Shown: positions 42,801 to 52,286, numbered from the stretch's first letter. The stretch: 64,000 nucleotides of DNA from Nitratireductor sp. (GCF_017794765.1 NZ_CP051236.1:1705601-1769600), one strand, 5' to 3'. The notes: generated from the sequence alone by a model not told the origin. A program made the numbers and translations.

Positions 42801-43418
42801 TTACGGATAGAGCCGTTCGGTCTGCCAGTCGCCCTTTTCGTCGCGGGTGAAAACCACGCGGTCGTGCAGGCGGAAGGGGCGGTCGTGCCAGAATTCGATG
42901 GATTGCGGAACGATGCGGAAGCCCGACCAATGCGAAGGGCGTGGAATGGTGCCGACGGCGAATTTCGCCGTGTATTCAGCGACGGCCTTTTCCAGCGCGA
43001 AGCGGCTTTCAAGCGGGCGCGACTGCTTTGAGGCCCAGGCACCGATGCGGCTGCCGCGCGGGCGCGAGGCGTAATATTCGTCGGCCTCTTCATCGCTTAC
43101 AACTTCGACCGGGCCACGAATGCGCACCTGTCGGCGCAGGCTCTTCCAGTGAAAACACATGGCGGCTTTCTTCGCGCTCAGGACTTCCTGCCCCTTGGCG
43201 CTTTCGAAGTTTGTGTAAAACACAAAGCCGCGCTCATCGAAGCCCTTCAGAAGAACCATGCGCACATTGGGCATTCCATCGGGATCGACGGTGGCGAGAG
43301 CCAGCGCATTGGGATCGTTGGGCTCGGACCTGGTGGCGTCGTCCAGCCATTCGGCAAAGAGCCGGAAGGGCTCGTCGCGCTCCGTGAAGTCACCGGATTT
43401 TAACGTCTCGTCAATCAT
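42801..43418 (-). CDS. pdxH: Pyridoxamine 5'-phosphate oxidase
   Basis: The 205-residue FMN enzyme makes pyridoxal phosphate. It shows [36 protein letters not shown] and the C-terminal signature ([43 protein letters not shown] end). Length is normal for the family. The open frame runs 63 codons further upstream into the divergent lipoprotein gene, without similarity, so the ATG at 43418 is used. PLP from this enzyme would serve the lyase at 37.6 kb, among many others. Confidence 0.97.
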   Translation of the reverse strand: MIDETLKSGDFTERDEPFRLFAEWLDDATRSEPNDPNALALATVDPDGMPNVRMVLLKGFDERGFVFYTNFESAKGQEVLSAKKAAMCFHWKSLRRQVRIRGPVEVVSDEEADEYYASRPRGSRIGAWASKQSRPLESRFALEKAVAEYTAKFAVGTIPRPSHWSGFRIVPQSIEFWHDRPFRLHDRVVFTRDEKGDWQTERLYP

Positions 43419-43458
43419 ACTGGCTGCCTGTTCGCTTATTCTACGGGGAGAATGCCGA

Positions 43459-43911
43459 TTGTCGGGGGCAACGCAAGCGCCAGTTCGGGGTGTGGCCTTG
43501 GGTCTGCGTCTTTTTCGGCGCCTCTCCGTCCCGGTTGTCCTTATCACTCTGGCCGGCTGTAGCGTATCAGCACTCGATCTTGAACAGCCGGATATCGATC
43601 CTTCCATCGTAACCGGTTCGATTAACCCTGCCGCGGAGACGTCTCAGTCCCCAATGCTGCCAGCCGGAACGGAAGCGATGCTTCATGCAATGGTGGCGGA
43701 GATGGGAGAGGGGCTGGATGGTGCGCTGCCGCTCTCATGGACGGATGAGGACAATGGTGTTCGCGGTGTTATCTCTCATATTTATGATGACGGAACGTGC
43801 CGGAGTTTTGTGACCACACGCGAAAGTTTTGATGGAATCAGCCTCTATCGCGGCACGGCTTGCCCAAGCCCCGAATTCGGATGGCAGATTCAGGCTTTCG
43901 AGGCGGTTTGA
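43459..43911 (+). CDS. RT0821/Lpp0805-type surface lipoprotein
   Basis: The 150-residue product has an arginine-bearing n-region and a hydrophobic core ending in a textbook lipobox, [12 protein letters not shown]. The mature part ([16 protein letters not shown], then [20 protein letters not shown] and [20 protein letters not shown]) matches small RT0821/Lpp0805-like surface proteins. The TTG at 43459 is chosen because GGGGAG lies 8 nt before it; a GTG at 43492 would give a shorter, equally functional signal. It is divergent from pdxH, with 40 bp between starts. The function is unknown. Confidence 0.72.
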   Translation: MSGATQAPVRGVALGLRLFRRLSVPVVLITLAGCSVSALDLEQPDIDPSIVTGSINPAAETSQSPMLPAGTEAMLHAMVAEMGEGLDGALPLSWTDEDNGVRGVISHIYDDGTCRSFVTTRESFDGISLYRGTACPSPEFGWQIQAFEAV

Positions 43912-43997
43912 CGGGCCAAACTTGAGCAGGGTCTGGAATTTCTTCCTAGCCGATCGCATATAGAAGGCGACATCCCCAATTCACGAGCGTTTTGCCC

Positions 43998-44003
43998 TAT
44001 AAT
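43998..44003 (+). promoter_or_regulatory. Candidate -10 element for the DnaJ-like gene
   Basis: A perfect TATAAT lies 27 bp before the ATG at 44031. The -35 region is poor (no TTGACA-like hexamer at 16-18 bp), so strength is uncertain and an activator could be needed. Confidence 0.4.
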
Positions 44004-44030
44004 GGGTGACGACCAAAGACAGAGTTGCAC

Positions 44031-44972
44031 ATGCGCAATCCATATGACGTTTTGGGCGTGGCCAGGAACGCCTCGTCCAAGGATATAAAATCGGCTTACC
44101 GGAAGCTGGCGAAGCAGTATCACCCGGACCAGAAACCGGACGACCCGAAGGCCAAGGAGCGCTTCGCGGAGATCGGTCAGGCCTATGAAGTTCTGGGTGA
44201 CGAGAAGCAGCGTCGCGCATTCGACCGTGGCGAGATCGATGCCGAAGGCAAACCCCGCTTTGCGGGTTTCGAAGGTGCCGGAGCCGGTGGCGATCCGTTT
44301 GCGGGTTTTCGCCGTTCCGCGCGGGGTGGGCCGGGTGCGCAGCATTTTGAGTTCAGAAGCGGCGGTGCCGATGGCGCAGGCTTCGGCGGCGCGGATATTT
44401 TCAGCCAGATTTTTGGTGATGCGTTCTCACAGGCCGGCAGCGGACGCGGGCGCCGTGGGGGAGCTGGCGGTCGCCCCAGTGGCATGGGCGATCTGAACGC
44501 GACGCTCGATGTGGACATCGAGGATGTGGCGAAGGCGGAGAAGGTGACGGCGATCTTCCCTGGCGGTCGGCGCATTGCGGTGAAACTTCCGCGTTATGTG
44601 GAGGATGGTCAGACCATCCGTCTCAAGGGACAGGGTGAGGAAACGCCGTTCGGCGAACGGGGCGATGCACTGGTCAAACTGCGGTTCCGGCCCCATCCGC
44701 GCTATCGGGTTGAAGGGCGTGATCTCCATGTGGATCTGCCGGTAAGCCTGCGCGATGCGGTTCTGGGAGCCAAGGTTCCGGTTGAAACACCGACCGGCAA
44801 ACTGGCCCTGACGATCCCGGCCTGGACCAGTTCGGGCAAGACAATGCGTCTGAAGGGACGCGGCCTGCCGCGCAAGACCGAGGGCAATGGCGATCTTTAT
44901 GCCCACATCCAGATCGTGCTGCCGGAAGGTGGGGACCCTGCTCTGGAGGCTTTGTTCCGCCAATCCGCTTGA
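44031..44972 (+). CDS. DnaJ-class co-chaperone (CbpA-like, no zinc finger)
   Basis: This 313-residue protein has a J domain with HPD at 31-33 ([20 protein letters not shown]). A G/F-rich linker follows (about 75-150, [18 protein letters not shown]), then two C-terminal beta domains ([40 protein letters not shown]). The cysteine-rich zinc domain of DnaJ is missing, so it is a CbpA/type II J protein. It would stimulate DnaK and deliver substrates. The ATG at 44031 is used; the TTG two codons upstream is unlikely. It is followed by fabI on the same strand, 155 bp later. Confidence 0.92.
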   Translation: MRNPYDVLGVARNASSKDIKSAYRKLAKQYHPDQKPDDPKAKERFAEIGQAYEVLGDEKQRRAFDRGEIDAEGKPRFAGFEGAGAGGDPFAGFRRSARGGPGAQHFEFRSGGADGAGFGGADIFSQIFGDAFSQAGSGRGRRGGAGGRPSGMGDLNATLDVDIEDVAKAEKVTAIFPGGRRIAVKLPRYVEDGQTIRLKGQGEETPFGERGDALVKLRFRPHPRYRVEGRDLHVDLPVSLRDAVLGAKVPVETPTGKLALTIPAWTSSGKTMRLKGRGLPRKTEGNGDLYAHIQIVLPEGGDPALEALFRQSA

Positions 44973-45127
44973 TGCCTTGGCCGCGCTGTGCGATAGGGCT
45001 GCCGGCTTATCGCATTGCGCCGTCGGAGAATCGCGGACAAGTGCGGGTGATGAACACAGGATGATGAAGCGCCGCGCCTTCAGGTGAAAGCAAGACGCTT
45101 CGGCAATTGAATTCGGAGAACCATTCC

Positions 45128-45946
45128 ATGACAAATGGCAATGGCCTGATGGCCGGAAAGCGCGGGCTCATTCTGGGGGTCGCCAACAATCGCTCGATCG
45201 CGTGGGGTATCGCGAAAGCATGTGCCAATGCCGGTGCTGAATTGGCGCTGACCTATCAGGGAGATGCGCTGAAGAAGCGGGTTGAGCCGCTTGCCGCAGA
45301 ACTGGGCGCGATTGTCGCCGGTCATTGCGACGTGACGGATATGGACAGCGTCGATGCAGTGTTCGCAAAGCTTGAGAAGGATTGGGGCAGGCTCGATTTT
45401 CTCGTCCACGCAGTCGCCTTCTCCGACAAGGACGAACTGACTGGCCGCTATGTCGACACGAGCCGCGAAAACTTCCTGCGCAGCATGGATATCTCGGTTT
45501 ACTCACTGACGGCGCTTGCCAAGCGCGCCGAGCCGCTGATGAGCGACGGTGGGTCGATCCTCACACTGACCTATTACGGCGCCGAGAAGGTGATGCCGCA
45601 CTACAATGTCATGGGTGTCGCCAAGGCCGCGCTTGAGGCAAGCGTGCGCTACCTGGCAGTCGACATGGGAGGCAACAACATCCGCGTCAACGCCATTTCG
45701 GCAGGTCCCATCAAGACGCTGGCCGCCTCGGGCATTGGCGATTTCCGCTATATCCTGCGCTGGAACGAGTACAACTCGCCGTTGAAACGTGTTGTTACCA
45801 CCGACGAAGTGGGCGATTCGGCACTTTACATGCTCTCGCATCTCTCGCGTGGCGTGACCGGCGAAATACTGCATGTGGATTCAGGCTATCATGTTGTCGG
45901 CATGAAGGCGGTCGACGCTCCGGATATCTCCGTGGTGACGGAGTAG
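45128..45946 (+). CDS. fabI: Enoyl-[acyl-carrier-protein] reductase (NADH)
   Basis: The 272-residue short-chain dehydrogenase-like enzyme reduces enoyl-ACP in the last step of fatty acid elongation. It has the FabI-type cofactor loop GVANNRSIAWGIAKA (17-31) and the catalytic pair Tyr159 and Lys166 (HYNVMGVAKAALEASVRYLA). Tyr149 (TYYGAEKVMP) is also conserved. Y-x6-K rather than Y-x3-K is diagnostic of FabI, the target of triclosan. GGAGAACC lies before the ATG; the in-frame TTG at 45107 is less likely. A histidine phosphatase gene follows 15 bp after the stop. Confidence 0.95.
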   Translation: MTNGNGLMAGKRGLILGVANNRSIAWGIAKACANAGAELALTYQGDALKKRVEPLAAELGAIVAGHCDVTDMDSVDAVFAKLEKDWGRLDFLVHAVAFSDKDELTGRYVDTSRENFLRSMDISVYSLTALAKRAEPLMSDGGSILTLTYYGAEKVMPHYNVMGVAKAALEASVRYLAVDMGGNNIRVNAISAGPIKTLAASGIGDFRYILRWNEYNSPLKRVVTTDEVGDSALYMLSHLSRGVTGEILHVDSGYHVVGMKAVDAPDISVVTE

Positions 45947-45961
45947 GTACGAAGGCGCGTC

Positions 45962-46552
45962 GTGCTTCCATTATTGTATGTCATTCGCCATGGTCAGACC
46001 GCGTGGAACGCCGAAGAGCGTCTCCAGGGGCAGGCCGATACAGATATCAATGCGGTGGGCCAGGTTCAGGCTGACCGCAACGGCATCCGTCTTGCCGATC
46101 TGCTCAATCACGATGCGGGTGGCTTTGATTTTGTTGCCAGTCCATTGCGGCGCACGCGCGAAACCATGGAGCGTGTGCGTGCCGGGCTTGGTTTGCCGCG
46201 CGAGGGCTATCGCACGGATGCGCGCCTGATGGAACTGAACTTCGGCGACTGGCAGGGTTTTACCTATGCCGAGCTTGAAGCGGCCAACCCGGGATGCACG
46301 GCCGGTCGTTCAGAAGACAAATGGGGTTTCGTGCCGCCTGGCGACGCGGCCGAAAGCTATGAGAAACTCGCAGAGCGCATCAAACCCTGGCTTGATGAAG
46401 TTCGGGAACCGACGATCTGTGTGACCCATGGCGGGGTCATTCGCTCGCTTCTTTATCTGACCGGAAACGCATCAAGCGATGAGGCGGCAGCCCTTGCCAT
46501 CCCTCAGGACAAAATTCTTAGGTTCCAGAGCGGTTCGGCAGACTGGTTCTGA
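45962..46552 (+). CDS. Histidine phosphatase-superfamily protein (phosphoglycerate mutase-like)
   Basis: This 196-residue protein has the catalytic RHG motif at MLPLLYVIRHGQTAWNAEER (His10) and the second histidine in CVTHGGVIRSLLYL. Arg and Glu positions fit (SPLRRTRETMERV, MELNFGDWQGFTY). Members of this branch are small-molecule phosphatases of broad or unknown specificity. The start is GTG, 15 bp after fabI, so the pair is probably co-transcribed. It converges with the DUF1344 gene, with 2 bp between stops. Confidence 0.85.
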   Translation: MLPLLYVIRHGQTAWNAEERLQGQADTDINAVGQVQADRNGIRLADLLNHDAGGFDFVASPLRRTRETMERVRAGLGLPREGYRTDARLMELNFGDWQGFTYAELEAANPGCTAGRSEDKWGFVPPGDAAESYEKLAERIKPWLDEVREPTICVTHGGVIRSLLYLTGNASSDEAAALAIPQDKILRFQSGSADWF

Positions 46553-46554
46553 GC

Positions 46555-46803
46555 TTAATCGGGCAGAAGCATGTCGGTGATCTGTCTCACCCCGTTTTCC
46601 ACCTCACGATAGGCAAGGATGACAGTCATCCCGGTTTCGATGGCTGAAACGTCCATCTCGCCGGGGAGTCTGTATGTCTCTCCGTTCTCAAGCGTAATGG
46701 TCAGCTTCTCGGGGTCGACATTCGTGATTCTTCCCTCGGTATCCAGGGCAAAGGCCGCGGATACAAGCATCAGTAAGCCCCCAACAGCAGCGAAAATGCG
46801 CAT
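46555..46803 (-). CDS. DUF1344 family secreted protein
   Basis: The 82-residue product has a signal peptide (MRIFAAVGGLLMLVSAAFAL, cleavage after AFA). A short beta-rich DUF1344 domain follows: DTEGRITNVDPEKLTITLEN, GETYRLPGEMDVSAIETGMT. The family is known from alphaproteobacterial periplasm and has no assigned function. AAGAGGTACTGA gives the ribosome-binding site. It stands alone, divergent from aroC, with 201 bp between. Confidence 0.82.
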   Translation of the reverse strand: MRIFAAVGGLLMLVSAAFALDTEGRITNVDPEKLTITLENGETYRLPGEMDVSAIETGMTVILAYREVENGVRQITDMLLPD

Positions 46804-47004
46804 TCAGTACCTCTTGGGTTTCAATGTGGGCATCAATTGTCCATGACGCAGACACTGAATTTTTCTAACCATATAAATGTGTCAAAACTGGTGCGATTGG
46901 CAATGCGGTTTGACGGTGTCCGCAAACGCCAATAGAAGCGGTGCGAGCGGCTGGCGGCTTGAGCCCGATGGCCGCCATGTCTGGATCTCTGGAAGCCCAC
47001 ATTC

Positions 47005-48105
47005 ATGTCTCACAACACTTTCGGCCACCTGTTTCGTGTCACCACCTGGGGCGAAAGCCACGGACCGGCTATCGGCTGTGTGGTTGATGGGTGCCCGCCC
47101 GGTATTCGTTTCACTCAGGCCGACATCCAGGCCGAACTGGACAGAAGGCGGCCCGGCCAGTCGCGCTTCGTTACCCAGCGGCGCGAGCCGGACGCGGTGA
47201 AGATTCTTTCGGGCGTGCTGCCGGAGGAAGATGGCGCAACGCTGATCACCACCGGAACTCCGGTCTCCATGCTGATTGAGAATGTCGACCAACGCTCAAA
47301 GGATTATGGCGAGATCGCGAAGCGTTTCCGGCCTGGCCACGCAGACTACACCTACGAGACCAAATATGGCCTGCGCGACTATCGCGGGGGCGGGCGGTCA
47401 TCCGCGCGCGAAACGGCAACCCGGGTCGCTGCCGGCGCGCTGGCGCGCAAGGTGGTGCCGGGGATGACGGTGCGTGCTGCTCTGGTCGCCATGGGCGAGA
47501 AGGAAATCGACAGGGCGAACTGGAACTGGGATTTCATCGGCGATGCGGAGAACCCGTTCTTCACGCCGGATCCTGGTTCCATTGCAATCTTCACAGAATA
47601 TCTCGATGGCATCCGCAAGGCGGGCTCTTCGGTGGGGGCGGTCATCGAGGTCGTGGCCGAGGGTGTTCCGGCGGGGCTCGGCGCGCCGGTCTATGCCAAG
47701 CTCGACCAGGATATCTGCGCCAATCTGATGTCGATCAACGCCGTGAAGGGCGTGGAGATCGGCAATGGTTTTGAGGCGGCACGCATTACGGGCGAGGAAA
47801 ACGCTGACGAGATGCGCATGGGAAATGACGGCACGCCGCGTTTTCTGAGCAACAATGCAGGCGGCATCCTGGGGGGCATCTCCACCGGTGAGCCCATCGT
47901 GGCGCGCTTTGCCGTCAAGCCTACCTCGTCGATCCTGACTCCGCGTCAGAGCATCGACAGGGATGGCAATGAAGTCGATGTTATGACCAAGGGCAGGCAT
48001 GATCCGTGTGTGGGCATTCGTGCCGTGCCTATTGCCGAAGCGATGGTTGCCTGCGCCATTGCCGATCATTATCTGCGCCATCGTGGCCAGACCGGCCGCA
48101 TCTGA
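47005..48105 (+). CDS. aroC: Chorismate synthase
   Basis: This 366-residue enzyme turns 5-enolpyruvylshikimate-3-phosphate into chorismate, the last shared step to aromatic amino acids. It shows the N-terminal signature [55 protein letters not shown] and the C-terminal [20 protein letters not shown]. Reduced FMN is the cofactor. GGAAGCCC before the ATG and the [16 protein letters not shown] start are standard. ribBA follows 12 bp later on the same strand, a shared transcript that would link flavin supply with a flavin-using enzyme. Confidence 0.97.
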   Translation: MSHNTFGHLFRVTTWGESHGPAIGCVVDGCPPGIRFTQADIQAELDRRRPGQSRFVTQRREPDAVKILSGVLPEEDGATLITTGTPVSMLIENVDQRSKDYGEIAKRFRPGHADYTYETKYGLRDYRGGGRSSARETATRVAAGALARKVVPGMTVRAALVAMGEKEIDRANWNWDFIGDAENPFFTPDPGSIAIFTEYLDGIRKAGSSVGAVIEVVAEGVPAGLGAPVYAKLDQDICANLMSINAVKGVEIGNGFEAARITGEENADEMRMGNDGTPRFLSNNAGGILGGISTGEPIVARFAVKPTSSILTPRQSIDRDGNEVDVMTKGRHDPCVGIRAVPIAEAMVACAIADHYLRHRGQTGRI

Positions 48106-48117
48106 CGGAGTTTGCTG

Positions 48118-49218
48118 ATGCCCTATGATCAGAAGAAGGTCGTCGAAGCCCTTCGTGCCTTTGAAAAGGGCGAGATGGTTGTCGTCATGGACGACGATGG
48201 TCGCGAGAACGAGGGCGACATCATCGTTGCGGCAGTGCATTGCACACCCGAGAAGATGGCCTTCATCGTGCGCCATACATCCGGCATTGTCTGCGCGCCG
48301 ATGCCCCACGGCGAAGCAAAGCGGCTGAACCTTGCACCGATGGTTGCCGAGAATGACGCCCCGCATTCAACCGCTTTCACGGTGAGTGTCGATTTCAAGC
48401 ATGGCACCACGACGGGGATTTCTGCTGAAGATCGAACGCTGACCGTCCGCAATCTGGCAAACCCCAATGTCGGAGCGGGCGATTTCGTGCGCCCCGGACA
48501 CATCTTCCCGCTGGTCGCACGTGAGGGTGGTGTGCTGATGCGCTCGGGCCATACGGAGGCTGCTGTCGATCTGTGCAAGCTCGCCGGACTGCCGCCCATC
48601 GGGGTCATCTGCGAGCTGGTGAATGATGACGGCACGGTGATGCGCGGACCGCAGGTTTCGGCATTTGCCGAGCAGCACGGGCTCCTGCAGGTTTCGGTTG
48701 CGGATCTCATCGCCTATCGCCAGCGACAGGAAACGCTGGTGGAGCGCGTGGCGAGCTTCGACATCGACACACCGAGCGGCCCGGCAAAGGCGCATGCCTA
48801 CACGCTTCCCTGGGAAGCGATGCAGCACGTCGCAATTGTTTTTGGCGACATCCGGGACGGGGTGGATATTCCCGTCAGGCTCCACACCGAGGATGTGGTG
48901 ACGGATGTTTTTGGCAGGGAAGAGCGGCTGCGCGAAGCCATGGAACGCATGGCGCGGCTCGGCCGCGGCGTTCTTGTCTATCTGCGTGAGGGCTCGCTGG
49001 GTGTCGCCCATGAAAACCGTCGCCGTCCAGCGGGAAGCGACCGTGAGGACCATGACGAAGCGTTGCGGCGTGAGAGTGAATGGCGCGAAATCGGTCTTGG
49101 CGCACAAATTCTCAGGGATCTCGGCATCTCTTCCATCAAACTGATGGCCTCGCGTGAGCGTCACTATGTGGGGCTTGAGGGCTTCGGCATCGAAATCGCC
49201 TCGACCGATATCGTTTGA
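48118..49218 (+). CDS. ribB: RibBA-type protein: DHBP synthase with degenerate GTP cyclohydrolase II domain
   Basis: The 366-residue protein has an N-terminal 3,4-dihydroxy-2-butanone-4-phosphate synthase domain (DDDGRENEGD at 25-34, RHTSGIVCAPMPH, HGTTTGISAEDRTLTVRNLA, SGHTEAAVDLCKLAGL). A C-terminal GTP cyclohydrolase II-like domain begins at about 205. The zinc-binding cysteines of active GCH II are absent, and the whole second half contains no cysteine. Only the first activity is therefore expected, with a separate RibA needed elsewhere. The start is ATG 48118, behind CGGAG. It ends before a convergent MFS gene. Confidence 0.92.
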   Translation: MPYDQKKVVEALRAFEKGEMVVVMDDDGRENEGDIIVAAVHCTPEKMAFIVRHTSGIVCAPMPHGEAKRLNLAPMVAENDAPHSTAFTVSVDFKHGTTTGISAEDRTLTVRNLANPNVGAGDFVRPGHIFPLVAREGGVLMRSGHTEAAVDLCKLAGLPPIGVICELVNDDGTVMRGPQVSAFAEQHGLLQVSVADLIAYRQRQETLVERVASFDIDTPSGPAKAHAYTLPWEAMQHVAIVFGDIRDGVDIPVRLHTEDVVTDVFGREERLREAMERMARLGRGVLVYLREGSLGVAHENRRRPAGSDREDHDEALRRESEWREIGLGAQILRDLGISSIKLMASRERHYVGLEGFGIEIASTDIV

Positions 49219-49224
49219 ACCCTG

Positions 49225-49257
49225 TGAGACAGGCCCGACTTGTCCGAGCCTGTCTCA
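49225..49257. terminator. Inverted repeat between ribBA and the MFS gene
   Basis: TGAGACAGGC (49225-49234) and GCCTGTCTCA (49248-49257) form a perfect 10-bp stem around a 13-nt loop, between convergent genes. No T-run follows in either direction, so a bidirectional terminator is likely but not certain. Confidence 0.55.
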
Positions 49258-49297
49258 GTATAAATTCAGGGTAAAGTCTGGATAAAGTCTGGCGGCA

Positions 49298-50515
49298 CTA
49301 TTCCGCCGGCTGGAATGTCGCACCGGCTGCCGCGCGGCGTTCGCCCGCAAGGCTTTTTTGACCGACCAGCACCGTCAACAGGGCGGAAAAGCCCGCTGCG
49401 ACCGAAACCCAGAAACCGTTCTGCGGCCCGAATGCATCGATCACCCAGCCGGCGACGAACGAACCCAGCGCCATGCCGATCCCGATGCCGGTCATAACCC
49501 AGGTGATACCCTCTGTCAGCATGGCCGGGGACACACGGCGCTCGATCACGCCGAATGCGGTGATGAATGTTGGCGAGACGGCAAGGCCGCTGACAAAGAC
49601 GGCCAGCGCGAGCAAGGCAACGGTGTTGGCGAAGAGAAGCGGAACCGTGGTGAACGCGATCACGGCCACTGCGATGGCGAGCTGACGTTGCAGGGGCATT
49701 TTGAGGTTGATTGCGCCGATGACGATACCAATCAGGAATGAGCCCACGGCGTAGACACCGATGACAAGACTGGCGGCACCCGGCTGGCCAAGAGCCTTGG
49801 TGATGGCCACGGAACTGACTTCGGCGGTGGCGAAGATGGCACCGACGAAGATCAGGGCAAGTGTGACGATCTGCACCGAACGCAGGCGGATCGCGGAGTG
49901 CGACGGCCCATCTTCGGCAGGACGTATGCCGGGTTCGGTCGAGCGCTGCAACACGAAAGCCGCAGTTCCGAAAGCCAGAAAGAGCGTACTGGCCAACATG
50001 CCGGCTTCCGGAAAGAGCGAGACGCTCAATCCCACCGAAAGCGAAGCGCCGGCGATATAGACCAGCTCGTCGGCGACAGATTCGAAAGCGAAGGCCGTGT
50101 TGAGTTCGGGCCTGTCGTGAAAGATCTCGGTCCATCTCGATCGCACCATTGCCGGGATGCTGGGCATGGTGGCTGCGGCGAGGGCGGCAACAAACAGTGT
50201 CCACAACGGCCAGTCACGGTTTGCTGCCGTAATGAGCAGGAAAAAAGCGATCACGGAGATGGCAGTGAAAGGCGTCAGTATGGCACTTTGGCCACGCCGG
50301 TCCACGAGGCGCGAAATTTGCGGGGCAACGAAGGCGTTGGTTAGGGCAAAGGTGGCCGAGACAGCGCCGGCGAGCCAATACTCACCGTGGGTCTGTGATA
50401 GCATGGCGACAATGCCGATGGGGGCCATGGCAATAGGCAATCGGGCGAAGAAACCGGCTGCGGCGAAGCCTTTGGAGCCCGGTGCCTTGAAAATCTGGCG
50501 ATAGGGGTTGGCCAT
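49298..50515 (-). CDS. MFS transporter, probable drug or metabolite exporter
   Basis: This 405-residue protein has 12 predicted helices. The MFS motif A-like loop between helices 2 and 3 (SRLVDRRGQSAILTPFTAIS) and a large repeated topology support the family. Helix-rich stretches such as LIGIVIGAINLKMPLQRQLA separate the halves. It is divergent from a TetR regulator with three shared operators between, the classical layout of a repressed efflux pump, so export of a toxic compound is likely. The ATG follows GGATCATTCC-like sequence (minus strand), a modest ribosome-binding site. Confidence 0.88.
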   Translation of the reverse strand: MANPYRQIFKAPGSKGFAAAGFFARLPIAMAPIGIVAMLSQTHGEYWLAGAVSATFALTNAFVAPQISRLVDRRGQSAILTPFTAISVIAFFLLITAANRDWPLWTLFVAALAAATMPSIPAMVRSRWTEIFHDRPELNTAFAFESVADELVYIAGASLSVGLSVSLFPEAGMLASTLFLAFGTAAFVLQRSTEPGIRPAEDGPSHSAIRLRSVQIVTLALIFVGAIFATAEVSSVAITKALGQPGAASLVIGVYAVGSFLIGIVIGAINLKMPLQRQLAIAVAVIAFTTVPLLFANTVALLALAVFVSGLAVSPTFITAFGVIERRVSPAMLTEGITWVMTGIGIGMALGSFVAGWVIDAFGPQNGFWVSVAAGFSALLTVLVGQKSLAGERRAAAGATFQPAE

Positions 50516-50550
50516 TGGAATGATCCTTGATGCAGAAGCAGGGGTGTTTT

Positions 50551-50620
50551 ACATACGCAGCGTATGTGGATCAGATAATGACATACGTCTCGTATGTCAA
50601 TTGATATACGTCGCGTATGT
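50551..50620. promoter_or_regulatory. Three-copy palindromic operator array (TetR/MFS divergent promoter)
   Basis: Three 17-bp palindromes occur: ACATACGCAGCGTATGT (50551-50567), ACATACGTCTCGTATGT (50581-50597) and ATATACGTCGCGTATGT (50604-50620). The consensus is ACATACGNNNCGTATGT. Centres are 30 and 23 bp apart. The minus-strand TTGACA (50600-50595) overlaps the second copy and suits the MFS promoter. The third copy ends 14 bp before the TetR ATG. The array must be the TetR operator. Confidence 0.88.
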
Positions 50621-50634
50621 GAATGGAGAGTTGA

Positions 50635-51240
50635 ATGGTGCATAAGCCGCGCAGTGAAATGATTGCCGAAACCAGAGCAAAACTGGTGGCCGCAGCGCGG
50701 GATGCCTTCGGCAGGGTTGGCTATGCGAATGCTTCAATGGATGACTTTACCGCAGGCGCAGGCCTGACGCGCGGCGCGCTCTATCACCATTTCGGCGGCA
50801 AGGAGGGACTGTTCGAAGCGGTCATCATGCAGATCGACGGGGAGATGACCGAAAGGCTCAAAGGCGTTTCACGGAGCGCCCGCGATCCCTGGCAGGGCTT
50901 CGTGAACGAATGCGTTGCTTACATCGAGATGGCTCTCGAGCCGGAGATCCAGCGCATCATGCTGCTCGACGGCCCCTCGGTCCTTGGCGATCCGTTCAAC
51001 TGGCCCAATCAGCCATCCTGTATACGCTCACTGACGGCCAGCCTTCAAAGACTGGTGGCGGAAGGGCGTGCGGATGTCGCCGACCCCGAAGCGATGGCTC
51101 GTCTTGTAAGCGGGGCCAGTCTGCACGCCTCGTTATGGATTGCCAATTCGGATGACCCCGAGGAGACGTCGCAACGAGCTGTATCTGCATTCAAGCGGCT
51201 GCTTGATGGCCTTCGCAACGCGGCGCCTACTCCAGGTTGA
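50635..51240 (+). CDS. TetR/AcrR-family repressor of the divergent MFS exporter
   Basis: The 201-residue protein has an N-terminal TetR domain: RAKLVAAARDAFGRVGYANA, SMDDFTAGAGLTRGALYHHF and GGKEGLFEAVIMQID. A ligand-binding helical domain follows. The start ATG is behind GGAGAG, 15 bp from the last operator copy, so the protein probably represses its own gene and the MFS gene. The inducer is most likely an exported compound. Its C-terminal half resembles the TetR_C group seen in AcrR-type sensors. Confidence 0.93.
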   Translation: MVHKPRSEMIAETRAKLVAAARDAFGRVGYANASMDDFTAGAGLTRGALYHHFGGKEGLFEAVIMQIDGEMTERLKGVSRSARDPWQGFVNECVAYIEMALEPEIQRIMLLDGPSVLGDPFNWPNQPSCIRSLTASLQRLVAEGRADVADPEAMARLVSGASLHASLWIANSDDPEETSQRAVSAFKRLLDGLRNAAPTPG

Positions 51241-51299
51241 CAATCCGGCGTCATCGGTCATGATTTCGCCAATTGGCGGGGGCGGTTTGGGGCTGTTTC

Positions 51300-52286
51300 A
51301 TGTGGGATTTCGATATTGGCAGGACGCTGGCGATCATGGGCCGGACATGGCCCTTCATCGTACTGCGCATGCTGGTCTATTTCGGAATTACCGTCGCCTA
51401 TATCTTTGCCACCGGAACAGGGGCGGGCGTGGGTTATGGTGTAGGCCATGTTTCCACCGACCCCGGTGGCCCCGGCACATTTGCGCTTTGGGGCGGAATT
51501 GTCGGTTTCGGACTGGTTTCCGCAATCGTCTACTGGATTCGCGAGTACATCCTCTACATCGTCAAGGCGGGCCACATCGCGGTGATGGTGCATCTGATCG
51601 ACGGGCGCGATGTGCCTGACGGCAAAAACCAGATCGCCTATGCACGGCAGGAAGTGACGGCACGTTTTGCCGAGGCGAACGTTCTTTTCGTTCTCGACCA
51701 GCTCGTAAAAGGCGTGATTCGCGTTCTGACCGGACTTCTGGGCGGCATAGCCGGCTTTCTTCCTATTCCGGGCCTCGATACGCTGGTGCGTTTCGTCAAC
51801 ACGGTGATCCGCATTGCGCTTACTTATGTGGACGAGATCATTCTCGGCTATAACATCCGCATCGGTTCAAGCACGCCGTTCGAGACTGCTCGGCAGGGCG
51901 TGGTGCTCTATGCCCAGAATGGCAAGACCATGCTCAAGAATGCCATCTGGCTGGCGCTCTTTATGTGGCTTCTGACCTTTGCCGTGTTCCTTGTCATGCT
52001 GGCCCCGGCCGGGGCGATCCTCTATGCCATGCCGGGGCAACTGGCGGGCTGGGCCTTTGTGCTGGCCATAGTGTTTGCCTGGGCCGTGAAAGCTGCGCTC
52101 ATCGAACCTTTTGCCATTGCCGCGCTCATGTCGGTCTATTTCAGGGCCATCGAAGGACAGACCCCCAACCGCGAATGGGACGAGCGGTTGAGCAGCGCAT
52201 CCAGGCAGTTCCGCGAACTGAAGGAACGGGCATTGGAGACGGTGGGTGTTCGCTCCGGTGCAGCCCCTGCAAAACCCGGCGGGTGA
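51300..52286 (+). CDS. Multi-helix membrane protein of unknown function
   Basis: This 328-residue protein starts MWDFDIGRTLAIMGRTWPFI and has about six to seven helices (near 18-40, 60-85, 130-160, 215-240, 245-265). A Gly-rich segment (ATGTGAGVGYGVGHVSTDPG) and a polar loop with IRIGSSTPFETARQGVVLYA are distinctive. The C-terminus is charged, coiled-coil-like (SSASRQFRELKERALETVGV). No family is recognised. The ATG at 51300 is used; the open frame starts at a TTG nine codons earlier. It is on the same strand as tetR and the HDAC-family gene. Confidence 0.7.
   Translation: MWDFDIGRTLAIMGRTWPFIVLRMLVYFGITVAYIFATGTGAGVGYGVGHVSTDPGGPGTFALWGGIVGFGLVSAIVYWIREYILYIVKAGHIAVMVHLIDGRDVPDGKNQIAYARQEVTARFAEANVLFVLDQLVKGVIRVLTGLLGGIAGFLPIPGLDTLVRFVNTVIRIALTYVDEIILGYNIRIGSSTPFETARQGVVLYAQNGKTMLKNAIWLALFMWLLTFAVFLVMLAPAGAILYAMPGQLAGWAFVLAIVFAWAVKAALIEPFAIAALMSVYFRAIEGQTPNREWDERLSSASRQFRELKERALETVGVRSGAAPAKPGG

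Noticed and set aside
43258-43458. In-frame upstream extension of the surface lipoprotein
   Set aside because: It would overlap pdxH by 161 bp in antisense and place the lipobox about 100 residues inside the protein, which is not compatible with a signal peptide.
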